This document shows, one piece after another, positions 47,712 to 57,276 of a stretch of 64,000 nucleotides of DNA. This DNA is from Pseudomonas sp. 10S4 (GTDB lineage Bacteria > Pseudomonadota > Gammaproteobacteria > Pseudomonadales > Pseudomonadaceae): positions 5,394,001-5,458,000 of the forward strand of contig NZ_CP133774.1 of the NCBI RefSeq assembly GCF_034344865.1, read 5' to 3'. The notes below the pieces were generated by a model. It was not told the DNA's origin and did no database searches. It was given only the letters and a program-made list of their open reading frames with translations. The translations under genes and the position numbers were made by a program. Each line of letters opens with the position of its first letter. Within the stretch, counting starts at the first letter, position 1.

Positions 47712-47945
47712 GGTTGGATTCTCCTATCGGGTGCCATTAACAAATCTGACTTACAGGTCAGTTTTTAGTTTAACTGCAGATCCAAAAATCGGTTATCGAC
47801 GGAGCTTCATGCGCCTTGATACGCGGCCTGCAATCGCCAAGTGCCGTCAGCCCTTGGCGTTGAACTCTTCTGTCATGGATACCGTCTAGCACATAGAAGC
47901 GGATAGAAATTAAGCTTTAAATCCCTGGCGTTATAGGACATATCC

Positions 47946-48206
47946 ATGACCGACCGCGCACGTTTGAGTTACTTAAACGACACCCTCTTCGGCCCCATCG
48001 CTAAAACAATTGAATGCGACGTACTCATCACGCCCATTACGCCAGGTGCCTTTCAGGTACAGGTTATGTCGCCGGTGCCAGATGACCTACACAAGGCCCA
48101 CTCCTTGACCATTATTCTTTCTTCAGGAGGACAGCGCTTGAACGGCACGGTGGCTCACGCCCGCAGACTGGAAAATGCTGATTTGGAGTTGCAGATCGAT
48201 ACATGA
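47946..48206 (+). CDS. Small hypothetical protein
   Basis: 86 aa; AGGA precedes ATG 47946. Predicted beta-rich: AKTIECDVLITPITPGAF and LTIILSSGGQRLNGT. No motif recognised. It lies 38 bases upstream of the cupin gene and may be in the same operon. Confidence 0.55.
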   Translation: MTDRARLSYLNDTLFGPIAKTIECDVLITPITPGAFQVQVMSPVPDDLHKAHSLTIILSSGGQRLNGTVAHARRLENADLELQIDT

Positions 48207-48243
48207 AAAACCATCGCCGCATCTAGGTCTCGGAGATCCTTAA

Positions 48244-48774
48244 ATGAACAAACCGCGAGCTGAGACAGCTACCGTTCAAACCCTGATGCTTGAACGCAAC
48301 CAATGGGTTCCCAACAACCCGCGACTGCCGGTACTCATTTACCCAACCGCGATTGCAGTTCAAGGCAACGATCCGGCTGCACTGTTCGAGCGAACCTTCA
48401 TCGCCAATGGCTGGCCACCACAATGGCGATATGGGGTTTACAGCTACCACCACTACCATACTGAAGGTCATGAAGTGCTTGGCGTCGCCAGTGGTTGGGC
48501 TCGGTTGATGCTGGGTGGCCCGGATGGTCATGTACTTGAAGTCAGTCCAGGCGACGTGTTGCTACTGCCTGCCGGCACTGGCCACTGCAATTTAGACTCA
48601 AGCGAAAACTTTCTGGTCGTCGGTGCTTATCCGCCGGGACAACATGCAGATATCTGCCGCGAGGCACCAACCAGAGCCCAACTGGCGAGCATCGACACGC
48701 TGCCGTTTCCCGACCAGGATCCGGTGCAAGGCTCGCAAGGCGCCGTACACCGGTATTGGGCTGGCCAGCGTTGA
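48244..48774 (+). CDS. Cupin (YjlB-like)
   Basis: 176 aa. Cupin fold with metal-binding His cluster in YSYHHYHTEGHEVLGV and later VLLLPAGTGHCN. This pattern is that of YjlB-like cupins; the ligand is unknown. Its end faces the convergent cioB gene with only four bases between stop codons. Confidence 0.78.
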   Translation: MNKPRAETATVQTLMLERNQWVPNNPRLPVLIYPTAIAVQGNDPAALFERTFIANGWPPQWRYGVYSYHHYHTEGHEVLGVASGWARLMLGGPDGHVLEVSPGDVLLLPAGTGHCNLDSSENFLVVGAYPPGQHADICREAPTRAQLASIDTLPFPDQDPVQGSQGAVHRYWAGQR

Positions 48775-48778
48775 GAAG

Positions 48779-49777
48779 TCAATCACGAACGGCGCGAACC
48801 TTTCCGCTGAAGACTCTGAAACCGTAGGTGTTGTAGATAAGCGTCACCGGGATCAGCACGGCGAAACCGACCAACATGAACATCTGACTGGTGGGACTTG
48901 AGGCGGCTGCTTGCAAGGTCAGGTTAGGCGGGACAATCAATGGAAAGAGCGCTGCGATCATCAAGGCGAACGCCGAGATGAAGATCCCCAGTGCGGCGAA
49001 TAGAGGCAGATAGTGCCGGCGGCTTCGAAAGCTCAAGGTGAAGCTGATCAGCAGTGCAGTGGGCAATATTGCGGCTGGCAGCCAGACCAGTGGATTGGAA
49101 AGCCGCTGCGCATATCGAGCATCCAGCGTCGCTGTCCAGACCACTAACACGGCCAAAAGCACCGTGGTTACGATGGCCAGCACCCTCGCCTGTCGACCTG
49201 ATCGACATTGCAGATCATCTACAGTACGCCAATACAGCCAGCACGCGCCCAACCACATATAGCCCAATACGAGCACGGCGCCACAATACAGCGGAAACAG
49301 GCCCGACCATTCCCAGCCGTTCCCGCTGTACTGCCCGTTCTGATACGGCACGCCTTGTACAAGCGTTCCCAGCACTATCCCCTGAGTAGCCCCGGCTAGC
49401 AGTGAACCGATCAACAGCAAGCCATCGACCATTCGCTTCACACGATAGCTTTTCGAGTAATCGCGAAACTCCAGCGCTACTGCGCGAAGAATCAATGCCA
49501 GGAACATCGCGATAAATGGCAAATAAAGCGCCGGCAACAGGATGGCGTAAGCCAGCGGAAACAACGCCAGCAGACCGCCGCCACCGAGCACAAGCCACGT
49601 TTCATTGGCGTCCCAAATCGGAAGGATAGTCACCGCCATGGCCCGTCGATGCTTACTGCAACGAGTAAGACCCAGCAACACGCCCACACCAAGATCAGTG
49701 CCATCCAACAGCACGTAGTTCAATACCGAAAACCCCAGCGCGGCAGCGGACAACAGTGTTATCCAGTCAGTGTCCAT
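48779..49777 (-). CDS. cioB: Cytochrome bd-type ubiquinol oxidase subunit II
   Basis: 332 aa with eight to nine membrane helices. The N-terminal helix contains LLDGTDLGVGVLLG, and the family pattern NETWLVLGGGGLLALFP follows. It pairs with subunit I to reduce oxygen at the inner membrane without pumping protons. ATG 49777 (a second ATG lies just upstream) begins 13 bases after the cioA stop, so it is the second gene of the operon. The cyanide-insensitive CioB name is by similarity and by genus. Confidence 0.85.
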   Translation of the reverse strand: MDTDWITLLSAAALGFSVLNYVLLDGTDLGVGVLLGLTRCSKHRRAMAVTILPIWDANETWLVLGGGGLLALFPLAYAILLPALYLPFIAMFLALILRAVALEFRDYSKSYRVKRMVDGLLLIGSLLAGATQGIVLGTLVQGVPYQNGQYSGNGWEWSGLFPLYCGAVLVLGYMWLGACWLYWRTVDDLQCRSGRQARVLAIVTTVLLAVLVVWTATLDARYAQRLSNPLVWLPAAILPTALLISFTLSFRSRRHYLPLFAALGIFISAFALMIAALFPLIVPPNLTLQAAASSPTSQMFMLVGFAVLIPVTLIYNTYGFRVFSGKVRAVRD

Positions 49778-49792
49778 CATGGATGTCAGCCC

Positions 49793-51168
49793 TCAAGATT
49801 TACCTGTCTCGTCCGCCAAAGTAGGTTGTGGCCCAGGCTCGTCTTCGTGAGGCGGCTCGCGCAATAATCGCAGCAGCACCCAAAGCCCCACACCGAAGAT
49901 CACCAGATAAAACGCCAGGATTGTCCACGTCGCCCCTATTACCTTCTGACGTGACACCGAAGACAGACTGTCAGCAGTGCGCATCAACCCATAGACAGTG
50001 AAGGGCTGACGGCCAACCTCTGTAACAACCCACCCACTCAGCATCGCCAGAAATCCGGCAGGTGCCATCAGCACACACCCTCGGAGCATCCAGCGCGCGG
50101 CATATAAACGATGTCGCCAGCGCAGTACCACACTGAGCAGCCCCTGCCCCATCATCAATAGTCCCAAACCGACCATGACACGGAACGCGAAGAACACCGC
50201 AGGCACCGGCGGGATGTCCTCAGGCGGAAACTCATCAAGCGCAGCTATGGTGCCGCTCAGGTCATGTCGCAAGTACAACGACGCTACACGCGGAATCGCC
50301 ACCTCCCAATGGTTGCGTCGCTCAGCCATATCTGGAAGGGCGAATAAACGTAATGGCTCCCCCTCACCGTCCGCTGGTCGTGTCCAGGAACCTTCTATGG
50401 CGGCAACCTTTTGCGGCTGAACTTTAAGGCTGTGCTCACCATGAAGATCCCCCACCAAGATTTGCACAGGTGTAAGCACCACGATCAACCACAACGCCAT
50501 GGAGTATGCGAGACGAGCTCGCGGGTTCTGCCGTTCACCTAATAACTGCCAAGCGCTGATACCGGCCACTAGCGTGGCGGTGCCTATAAACGCGGCCAAC
50601 GTCATATGCGTTAACCGGTAAGGGAACGAGGGATTAAAGATGATCGCCCACCAGCTTTCGGCTATGAAACGCCCATTGGCTCCGAGGGAATACCCGGCGG
50701 GTGTCTGCATCCAGGAATTGGCCGACAAGATCCAGAAGGCGCTGATCAAAGAGCCGAGGGCGACGGCGCAGGTGGCGAAGAGATGCAGACGAGGGCCAAC
50801 TTTTTCATTCCGAATAACATGATCCCGAGGAAACCTGCCTCCAGGAAAAATGCCGCCTGCACTTCGTAGAACATCAACGGGCCAAGAATATCTCCTGCCT
50901 GAGTCGAAAGCCGCGACCAATTCAGCCCGAACTGGTACTCCAAAATCAGACCTGACGCTGTGCCTACCGCAACGTTAAGCGCAAATACTTTTAACCAGTA
51001 AAGATAAACATCCAGGTAGATCCTTTGACCGCGCCATAGCCACAGTGCCTCCAACACCATGAGAAAATTGGCTAAGCCAATGGTGAAGGCCGCCAGCACG
51101 ATATGAAAGCTTATAGCAATCGCAAACTGAGCACGCGCTGCCGCCAGAGCTGAATCAACTGCGTTCAT
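49793..51168 (-). pseudogene. cioA: Cytochrome bd-type ubiquinol oxidase subunit I, split by a one-base frameshift
   Basis: The N-terminal frame (51168-50746) covers AIAISFHIVLAAFTIG, the haem-ligand His in helix 1, and FEYxxxW-type quinol-site helices to FLGIMLFGMKK. The other frame (to 49793) continues VGPRLHLFATCAVALG and the remaining helices, with a short Q loop as in the CIO subfamily. One extra A in the A5 run at 50798-50802 joins them into 458 aa, the usual length. Probably intact in the organism. Start ATG 51168 with a GGTGGG region upstream. Confidence 0.82.
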
Positions 51169-51177
51169 ACCACCCAC

Positions 51178-51619
51178 CCACCGTTTGCAAGAACGTCAGC
51201 GACGTCGACCGTTTTTTGAAGAGTGCAACGACTAGAGACATTGCTAAACGGGCTATCGAAGGTAAGCATTACAGATGTCCAATGTGCAGTATTGTCGGTT
51301 GACTCTCGCAATCCGCAATGATTCATAACGCCAAGAGAAGGCCAAATACCGCACATTGTGAAACGGACTCGAAGGTTTCTCCGGAAAATTATTTATCTTG
51401 AATCAGTACAACTGCGCATCCCGTAAACTGCAACCCATGAAAATATCAACCTTGCAAAATACACGAGAAAATCAGTTCAAAAGGCAACTCAATGTATTGA
51501 ATTAATTGAGATTTATCCGATGGTTATGGTTGGCACATCCTATGCAATCTAACGTTTCTGCGTAGCGTTGGCAGACTGATCGACGCGCGTCTAACCGTGA
51601 TAACCAGAGGAGTCTCGAC
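51178..51619. other. Divergent promoter region between cioA and hemerythrin
   Basis: 440 bases, AT-rich, with no gene. It must hold the cioAB promoter and the promoter of the hemerythrin gene, including a sigma-54-like site at 51530. Confidence 0.45.
51530..51546 (+). promoter_or_regulatory. Sigma-54-like promoter
   Basis: TTGGCACATCCTATGCA fits the -24 element (TTGGCAC) and the -12 element (TGCA) with GG-to-GC spacing of ten bases, one mismatch in each half. It lies 74 bases before the hemerythrin start. Confidence 0.45.
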
Positions 51620-52096
51620 ATGAACGCCATTGACCTCTTGAAAGCAGACCACGAGCGCGTGAAGGCCATCCTCACCCAGCTCAGTGAGTCGACTGAGCGA
51701 GGTATCAAAAAGCGCACTGAATTACTGGCCAAGCTAGAGATGGAAATCACCATCCACACCAAGCTGGAGGAAGAAATCCTCTACCCAGCATTCAAAGAGG
51801 CTGGGGGTAAGGAGCAGGACGTAATGTATTACGAAGCGAAGGAAGAGCACCGAACTGTAGACTCTCTGGTACTCCCAGATCTGAAAGCGACAGATCCTGG
51901 CACGCCAGAATTCTCTGGTCGTGTGAAAGTAGTGAAGGAACTACTGGAGCATCACATCGAGGAAGAAGAAACAGAAATGTTTCCTCAAGCTAACAAGCTC
52001 CTCGGTAAGGCCAAACTGAATGAACTCGGACAGCAGATGGAAGACATGAAAGCGGCGTACAAAAAAGCGCTTTCGAGCTCAAGTCTCGCGGCTTAG
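51620..52096 (+). CDS. Hemerythrin-domain protein
   Basis: 158 aa. Iron ligand positions: the N-terminal His in LLKADHERVKA, HTKLEEEILYPAF, EEHRTVDSL and HHIEEEETEMFP. This HxxxE/HxxxxE pattern is that of stand-alone hemerythrin-like proteins that bind diiron and O2 or NO. GAGG precedes ATG 51620. A sigma-54-like promoter upstream and a strong terminator downstream mark it as a single-gene unit. Confidence 0.88.
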   Translation: MNAIDLLKADHERVKAILTQLSESTERGIKKRTELLAKLEMEITIHTKLEEEILYPAFKEAGGKEQDVMYYEAKEEHRTVDSLVLPDLKATDPGTPEFSGRVKVVKELLEHHIEEEETEMFPQANKLLGKAKLNELGQQMEDMKAAYKKALSSSSLAA

Positions 52097-52107
52097 TTGA
52101 ACTGAAT

Positions 52108-52133
52108 GGCCTGGCTAAGCGCCGGGCCTTTTT
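52108..52133 (+). terminator. Intrinsic terminator after hemerythrin gene
   Basis: GGCCTGGC (52108-52115) pairs with GCCGGGCC (52121-52128) around TAAGC, then TTTTT. Confidence 0.8.
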
Positions 52134-52139
52134 GTGTCC

Positions 52140-52165
52140 AAAAAAGCCCGCAATTTCTGCGGGCT
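52140..52165. terminator. Second hairpin, terminator-like on the minus strand
   Basis: AGCCCGC and GCGGGCT form a 7 bp stem preceded by six A. On the minus strand this is a stem followed by six T. Confidence 0.6.
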
Positions 52166-52363
52166 AATGAGGTCACTCACGCGAGCAATCCCGCTCGTAC
52201 ATGTTTGAGGTTCATCCATCGCAGAACGTTTAACTGAATAGAGATCAGTCAGACCAACGGCACGGCGCAGCCCGCTAGTCATCTCCCGTTCTATTTCTCT
52301 GAACTAACCTTTCCCATCGCTCCTCTCCCACTTACCACTAAGTTATTGAGGGGGCAAGACGTC

Positions 52364-53587
52364 ATGAGAGCACTCACCTACCACGGCGCGCACAGCGTAA
52401 AAGTCGATACTGTTCCTGATCCAGTTATCGAGGATAGCGACGACATCATTCTTCGAGTAACAGCCACCGCGATTTGTGGATCCGACCTTCATCTTTACCG
52501 AGGGAAGATCCCAACCGTCGAACATGGCGATATCTTCGGCCACGAGTTCATGGGCATCGTTGAGGAAACAGGTTCAGCTGTCACTGCTGTACAGGCGGGT
52601 GACCGGGTGGTGATCCCTTTCGTGATCGCCTGCGGCAGCTGCTTTTTCTGCCAAATGGATTTGTTCGCCGCGTGTGAAACCACCAATACGGGGCGCGGCG
52701 CCATTCTGAATAAAAAGGCCATCCCACCGGGCGCCGCCCTTTTTGGCTTCAGCCACATGTATGGCGGCATTCCTGGAGGGCAAGCCGAGTTCGTGCGTGT
52801 TCCCAAAGCTAATACCGGGCCTTTCAAAGTCCCTGGGACGCTGTCGGACGAGAAAGTTCTGTTCCTCTCGGACATCTTGCCGACCGCCTTCCAGGCCGTG
52901 ACAAACACCGGCATTAGCGCTGGATCAAGCATTGCCATCTACGGCGCAGGGCCGGTCGGATTGTTGAGCGCCGCCTGCGCGCGAATGCTGGGTGCTGATC
53001 AGATTTTCATGGTTGATCACCACGCCTATCGCTTGGCTTATGCACAGAAAACTTATGGCGTGATTCCGATAAATTTTGACGAAGACGATGATCCTGCAGA
53101 CACGATCATTCGACAAACCAAAGGCATGCGGGGCGTGGATGGTGTCGTGGATGCAGTAGGTTTTGAAGCCAAAGGCAGTACCACCGAAACGGTGCTTGCG
53201 ACCCTCAAGCTCGAAGGCAGTAGCGGCAAGGCATTACGCCAATGTATCGCAGCGGTTAGACGCGGCGGAGTTGTGAGTGTGCCTGGTGTGTACTCGGGCT
53301 TCATTCACGGATTCCTATTTGGTGACGCGTTCGACAAGGGGCTGACCTTCAAAATGGGACAAACCCATGTGCAACGTTTTCTTCCAGAACTACTCGGCCA
53401 CATCGAGACGGGTCGCCTTGCCCCGGACGTCATCATCAGCCATCGCATGTCGCTCGAACAGGCAGCTGAGGGCTACAAGATTTTCGACAAGAAGGAAGAG
53501 GATTGCAGAAAGGTCATTCTGACACCTGGCGATAGCCACATCGCTAGTCCGGAGCGCGATAGCAGCGCAACACTGTTGACCACCTAA
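52364..53587 (+). CDS. Zinc-dependent alcohol / formaldehyde dehydrogenase family protein
   Basis: 407 aa medium-chain dehydrogenase from ATG 52364, with GAGGGG upstream. Catalytic zinc ligands are in [12 protein letters not shown] and DIFGHEFMG. The structural zinc lobe is [16 protein letters not shown]. The NAD-binding GxGxxG is in [14 protein letters not shown] long loop at [13 protein letters not shown] resembles glutathione-independent formaldehyde dehydrogenases, so small-aldehyde oxidation is likely. It ends at a nested hairpin. Confidence 0.85.
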   Translation: MRALTYHGAHSVKVDTVPDPVIEDSDDIILRVTATAICGSDLHLYRGKIPTVEHGDIFGHEFMGIVEETGSAVTAVQAGDRVVIPFVIACGSCFFCQMDLFAACETTNTGRGAILNKKAIPPGAALFGFSHMYGGIPGGQAEFVRVPKANTGPFKVPGTLSDEKVLFLSDILPTAFQAVTNTGISAGSSIAIYGAGPVGLLSAACARMLGADQIFMVDHHAYRLAYAQKTYGVIPINFDEDDDPADTIIRQTKGMRGVDGVVDAVGFEAKGSTTETVLATLKLEGSSGKALRQCIAAVRRGGVVSVPGVYSGFIHGFLFGDAFDKGLTFKMGQTHVQRFLPELLGHIETGRLAPDVIISHRMSLEQAAEGYKIFDKKEEDCRKVILTPGDSHIASPERDSSATLLTT

Positions 53588-53602
53588 GTCTATCGGTAAG
53601 TG

Positions 53603-53649
53603 GAAAGGACGAGATGGTTCGGTTCTTTACCGAAAACTCTCGTCCTTTC
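53603..53649. terminator. Nested long hairpin after dehydrogenase
   Basis: GAAAGGACGAGA (53603-53614) is perfectly repeated inverted as TCTCGTCCTTTC (53638-53649), and the loop holds a second stem, TTCGGT/ACCGAA. It lies 15 bases past the stop codon. Only a short T-run follows, so it may also be an RNA-stability element. Confidence 0.55.
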
Positions 53650-53848
53650 ATTTGGGGGGCGATCCGAAAATGGTAACGGTTTTCCACCCTGGTCGGCCTC
53701 GACTCTCCAGTTCGTTCAGGTATTGAAGACGATCTGTGATCTGTGTCATCAATAGATTCGCAAGGGGCCACAAAATCCTGAAATGCGAATACACTCACAA
53801 ACTGACTCATCAAACGCCGGCAGGTGCGCTCGGCTAAGGGATCTCTGA

Positions 53849-54259
53849 TTGATCGTACAGTGGGAAGGTTTTCTGCCTATTGAAGGATCGGTGATCGTCA
53901 TCGAAGACGATCCGACCTTGCGAGCATTGATGGAGGAAATCGTATCGGAGGTCGGAGGGAAGGCAATCTCCTTTGAGACAGCAGATGATGCGTTAACCTA
54001 TTTGCTTCAAACTCATGAACAGTGTCGTTTGGTGATCGCAGATCACGGCGTACCCGGCCAGATACAAGGGATCGAATTTATCGAGATGGTAGGTAGTCGA
54101 TGGCCATCGATTTCGGCAATCCTGACCTCTGGATATCTGATAGATCCTGAGGCAGTGCCGGCTTCTAGCATCTATCTGCACAAGCCGTGGTCATTAGATG
54201 ATCTGGTTATCGCAATGGCGACTTTGTTGCAGCCTGGCATCGCGATTCATAAAGCCTGA
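53849..54259 (+). CDS. Stand-alone response regulator (REC only)
   Basis: 136 aa starting TTG 53849, with AAGGGA seven bases upstream. The REC domain shows EDDPTLRALME, phospho-Asp in LVIADHGVPG, and Lys in YLHKPWSLDD. No output domain, so it likely relays phosphate or acts on a partner. A decayed copy lies at 47145. The nearest kinase is at 58118; a functional link is inference. Confidence 0.8.
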   Translation: MIVQWEGFLPIEGSVIVIEDDPTLRALMEEIVSEVGGKAISFETADDALTYLLQTHEQCRLVIADHGVPGQIQGIEFIEMVGSRWPSISAILTSGYLIDPEAVPASSIYLHKPWSLDDLVIAMATLLQPGIAIHKA

Positions 54260-54260
54260 T

Positions 54261-54515
54261 TCACAGGATCGGAGCTGCGAGGTAGACTGGGATGGACTCG
54301 ATTGTTCCTCTCATCAGAAGCTTGGTTAAAGCTTCCTCTATCTCATCAGCGGCACCGTGTTTGTGCTCCGTGAGTGACCACTGCCAGTAACGATCTGCCA
54401 TCAGGCCGCCTACCGCTTCTGCACATAAGGCATCACAGCTCACGCCCATCTTTGTGGCTGATGCGATGACCGCTAAGAGTGCTTGCTCAAGTTGCTGAGT
54501 TCTATCGGAGGACAA
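54261..54515 (-). CDS. Small helical hypothetical protein
   Basis: 84 aa; TTG start with GGAG at eight-base spacing. Helical with Cys in SCDALCAEAVGG and Trp-rich YWQWSLTEHK. No family recognised. It converges on the response regulator, one base from its end. Confidence 0.55.
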   Translation of the reverse strand: MSSDRTQQLEQALLAVIASATKMGVSCDALCAEAVGGLMADRYWQWSLTEHKHGAADEIEEALTKLLMRGTIESIPVYLAAPIL

Positions 54516-54611
54516 GATACCGACTCCATGAAAAATGAAGCCGTAGCATGAGCCGATATCAATTTGACATCAAAGGCGATCTATAAGGTTGATCCTCCCG
54601 CATCTATCTGC

Positions 54612-54881
54612 TCAATGTCCCGGAGCTCTGCATTCGCTTGATTCAAAGCTGGTTTTACGTGCAGCCATCTCACTGCGAAGCTCGCCTATCAGTTCGGCAA
54701 TCGCACGACTCGAATTAAGTGGGGCCGTCGACACACCAGTGACCAAAAGCTCAACGCTACCTGATGAAGGCTCTGTGACCTTGATCATCAGCGAACCATC
54801 CAGGTTCAGGGTGCAAGAGCAGGACAGAGGCAGGAAACCGCACTCAATAATATGTCGGAGTTCAAGAGCGGAAATCATCAC
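54612..54881 (-). CDS. DUF1652 protein
   Basis: 89 aa. MMISALELRHIIECGFLPLS with a CxC pair (CSCTL), then a beta segment SVELLVTGVSTAPL and a helix RAIAELIGELRSEM match the DUF1652 family found widely in Pseudomonas. AGGAGAACGTG precedes the ATG. Function unknown, cytosolic. Confidence 0.8.
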   Translation of the reverse strand: MMISALELRHIIECGFLPLSCSCTLNLDGSLMIKVTEPSSGSVELLVTGVSTAPLNSSRAIAELIGELRSEMAARKTSFESSECRAPGH

Positions 54882-55204
54882 GTTCTCCTAAGGGCAGTGT
54901 TCATTGATTGTTGTCCAAATTCGCAGCTAGTCAAAGGCTCGATGAAGCAATTTCGACACGCATTTTAAGACTACTTTTGCTGAAACGTTGCTGCTGCCTG
55001 TGTGCACTGCAACGCATTTCTGACAAAGAATTACGCATCGCTCTGACCCTTCTATTTCGCAGCTGTTCGGGGTGCCAATCAAAAAACGAGGAGATTTCGA
55101 ACGCAGAAAGCCAGGCTAAAAAACGCCCTCAAAGAAAGACAGAAAAACGTTGGAATTTTTTCTGAGAGCACCACTCTGTTGCCTATGAGCGTAAGGAGGG
55201 ACTC

Positions 55205-55453
55205 ATGAGCCTAACGGATATTTTCGTCATCGAGTACAAGCTTCACGGGCAGCCAAAGTCATTCGTCATTCGCGCCAAAACAATGCGCAATACAGACGCA
55301 TGGCATTGGGCAAGCTGCGATGCAGGCCTAGCCCCAATTCCTAAACCTGGTAAACCTCCGTTGAAGGTCGTGTCAAAACCTCAGGCAGAGCGGTACGGTG
55401 TCACAGATGTGAAATGGCGCGAGACAGCTGCCCTGAATTGGACGGATGCATAG
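55205..55453 (+). CDS. DUF6555-like small protein
   Basis: 82 aa. Excellent site AAGGAGGGACTC before the ATG. IEYKLHGQPKSFVIRAKTMR and WHWASCDAGLAPIPKPG match the DUF6555 family as I recall it in Pseudomonas. Function unknown. Confidence 0.72.
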   Translation: MSLTDIFVIEYKLHGQPKSFVIRAKTMRNTDAWHWASCDAGLAPIPKPGKPPLKVVSKPQAERYGVTDVKWRETAALNWTDA

Positions 55454-55858
55454 ACAAAGATATTTTACGTAGCGATATCCCTGCGAGTTTTAGTGCAGAA
55501 GAGGAGCAGTCAGATGCTGAAGCAGATGCCCGCGATGAACAAACCGACATTCTTGCGAGCCAAGTGGGCATCGACGTGCGACAGCTAATCAGCACCTTTC
55601 GCGCAAAGGTTTTCCGCCAAACCCGTCATGGGCTTTGCCATCATAGTCAGACAATCGGCTATGCCCAGGCGCCCCCTTCTTCGATTTTCGAGATGAAGCT
55701 TTTGCGCCTTCTGCCAATGCTTCGACTTGGTCGGCAGCGGTAACGCCGAACTGGCCAAATTGCGCACCTGCTTTCTATCTCAGACAGCCGAGCGCCTCAG
55801 GGATGTCCTACTGCAGCTGTTGAAAATCCTGAAGCGTCCCATCATGGTGGCGCGAATG
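55454..55858. other. Gap with an unexplained minus-strand frame
   Basis: No clear gene. On the minus strand 55755-55589 encodes a protein-like end, GVTAADQVEALAEGAKAS then KPLRERC, closed upstream by a stop and without a start. It could be the tail of a frameshifted small gene. Confidence 0.3.
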
Positions 55859-55990
55859 TCAGGCAATCGGCACCTTCATGAGAAAAGTGGTGCCTTGCTC
55901 CAAATCAGAAATAACGTCGATGGATCCTTTATGTGAGGAGACGATTTCTGAAGCCATAAAAAGGCCTAAAGGAAGAGTCGCGATATTAGT
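55859..55990 (-). pseudogene. C-terminal remnant of a histidine kinase
   Basis: A minus-strand frame of about 42 codons reads LPLGLFMASEIVSSHKGSID then EQGTTFLMKVPIA. This is the final G2-box strand and helix of a HATPase domain, and lines up with GLGLFIVSEIVKAHGGTVS in the 58118 kinase. A stop closes it upstream, and no catalytic core remains. Confidence 0.6.
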
Positions 55991-56006
55991 AGCTTACCCA
56001 TGAACT

Positions 56007-56396
56007 TCAAATGGGGACTGAGCCCCAGCCTTTCTCATTGATGTACATGATTGACGCATCGCCGGTTTTCACAGCTATTTTGATGTTCTTGATCAATAAG
56101 TCAGAGCAGCCTTGAGCCGGTAGCGCTGAAAGCCTGTGCACGCCCATAGTAAGTCCAAAATTGGCTACCTCCCCCGCTTCAAAATCGGCAGCGGGCGTCC
56201 CATCTATAAAAAAATGGATCGTGCACTGGCCATCATCTGATTCGTCACGCACCACGACCAGATGGGCATCTGATCGATTGGTGAAACCGTAAAGCCTCGA
56301 CGTTGGAACCAGGTCGGCTTGATCTGGAGAATAATGTGACAACTGAACGCATCCTGAAATCGCAGCAACTGCAGCAAGGAAAATGATAGATTTCAT
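56007..56396 (-). CDS. Hypothetical lipoprotein
   Basis: 129 aa from ATG 56396, with GGAAGGG upstream. Signal MKSIIFLAAVAAISGC ends in a lipobox. The mature part is beta-rich, with two Cys (GQCTIHFFIDG, QGCSDLLIK) likely to form a disulfide, resembling small DUF2846-like lipoproteins with a sugar- or peptide-binding sandwich. Unknown function. Confidence 0.65.
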   Translation of the reverse strand: MKSIIFLAAVAAISGCVQLSHYSPDQADLVPTSRLYGFTNRSDAHLVVVRDESDDGQCTIHFFIDGTPAADFEAGEVANFGLTMGVHRLSALPAQGCSDLLIKNIKIAVKTGDASIMYINEKGWGSVPI

Positions 56397-56435
56397 CCCT
56401 TCCCCCAAAAGTTCTTGCACCAGAATGTGGAAATG

Positions 56436-56675
56436 TTAGAGGCCTAACGTCAAGGATCTAAGCCTCTTTTCAAGCACATCCTCGAAATGCGCTAAAAGCA
56501 AATCACATCGATCTTGGGTGAGGCCTGACCAACAAGAAATTCCCAATATGAAACCCTCGGCCTTCGCTCCATTTTTCACAGCAAGAATCATCGATCCAGC
56601 ATTTTCAATATCATGGATTATCCTCTCTGCTCGACGCCTTATCTCCTTAGGCAGATCGCCTGTATGGTCGCTCAT
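56436..56675 (-). CDS. Small helical hypothetical protein
   Basis: 79 aa with GGGAGG seven bases before the ATG. Helices KEIRRRAERIIHDIENAG and LLLAHFEDVLEKRLR flank a Gly-rich turn. No family recognised. It precedes the lipoprotein gene by 40 bases and is probably co-transcribed. Confidence 0.55.
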   Translation of the reverse strand: MSDHTGDLPKEIRRRAERIIHDIENAGSMILAVKNGAKAEGFILGISCWSGLTQDRCDLLLAHFEDVLEKRLRSLTLGL

Positions 56676-56757
56676 GGCTTACCTCCCGCCTCCTCCAATA
56701 ATGCATTTCGCTGGCAGCCGGAGCATCACGGCCATATGCATTAACGGACAGAAATGA

Positions 56758-57276
56758 CCGGTTGTAGTTTCGATTTTTTGGAGTACAGGAGAGTCGTTGG
56801 GGGCCCATCAAAGCGGTCGGCAGACGCTGGGGCGCTCATCACACAACCGCGCTGGCTTAGACAGCTTCTTGGATTCTTAGCGTGGCAGCCCGTCAGGTGC
56901 GATTGCAACGTTGCTGGTTAGCAGACGAAAAATCCTAGAAAACTGCGCATGGCCGCCCTAATTGCTGGAGTTCAGAACCTGAATTGGCCTCGAGCCTGTA
57001 GGTTTGGGGAGTACATTGTTAATCGCTGCTACGGCGTTCGATACCACTTATGACGCACAGACCTATCTGTTCAAATCATACGACCAGTGCCGGCTGTGAG
57101 TCGCAAACCACAGGGCTTCTGGTAAAGTTTCGAGCTCACCGAACAAATGTGAAGTGCCTGCCGGTGCATGAGATCGGCCATCACGCCTGGGACATTTTGT
57201 GTAATACAGCTCGGGATGTCTCAGTCACCTAAATCAAAGCAACATTTCTACCAGCTATTCTTCGAAGTCGGAGGAG
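56758..57276. other. Gap with no supported gene
   Basis: 520 bases. A short + frame from ATG 57211 (MSQSPKSKQHFYQLFFEV) runs into the 3' end of the convergent gene and has no clear ribosome site. I see no hairpin-tail element or terminator. Confidence 0.35.

Noticed and set aside
54908..55165. 85-residue + frame between DUF1652 and DUF6555
   Set aside because: It starts at TTG without a ribosome site and has a random-looking, Cys/Arg/Leu-rich composition.
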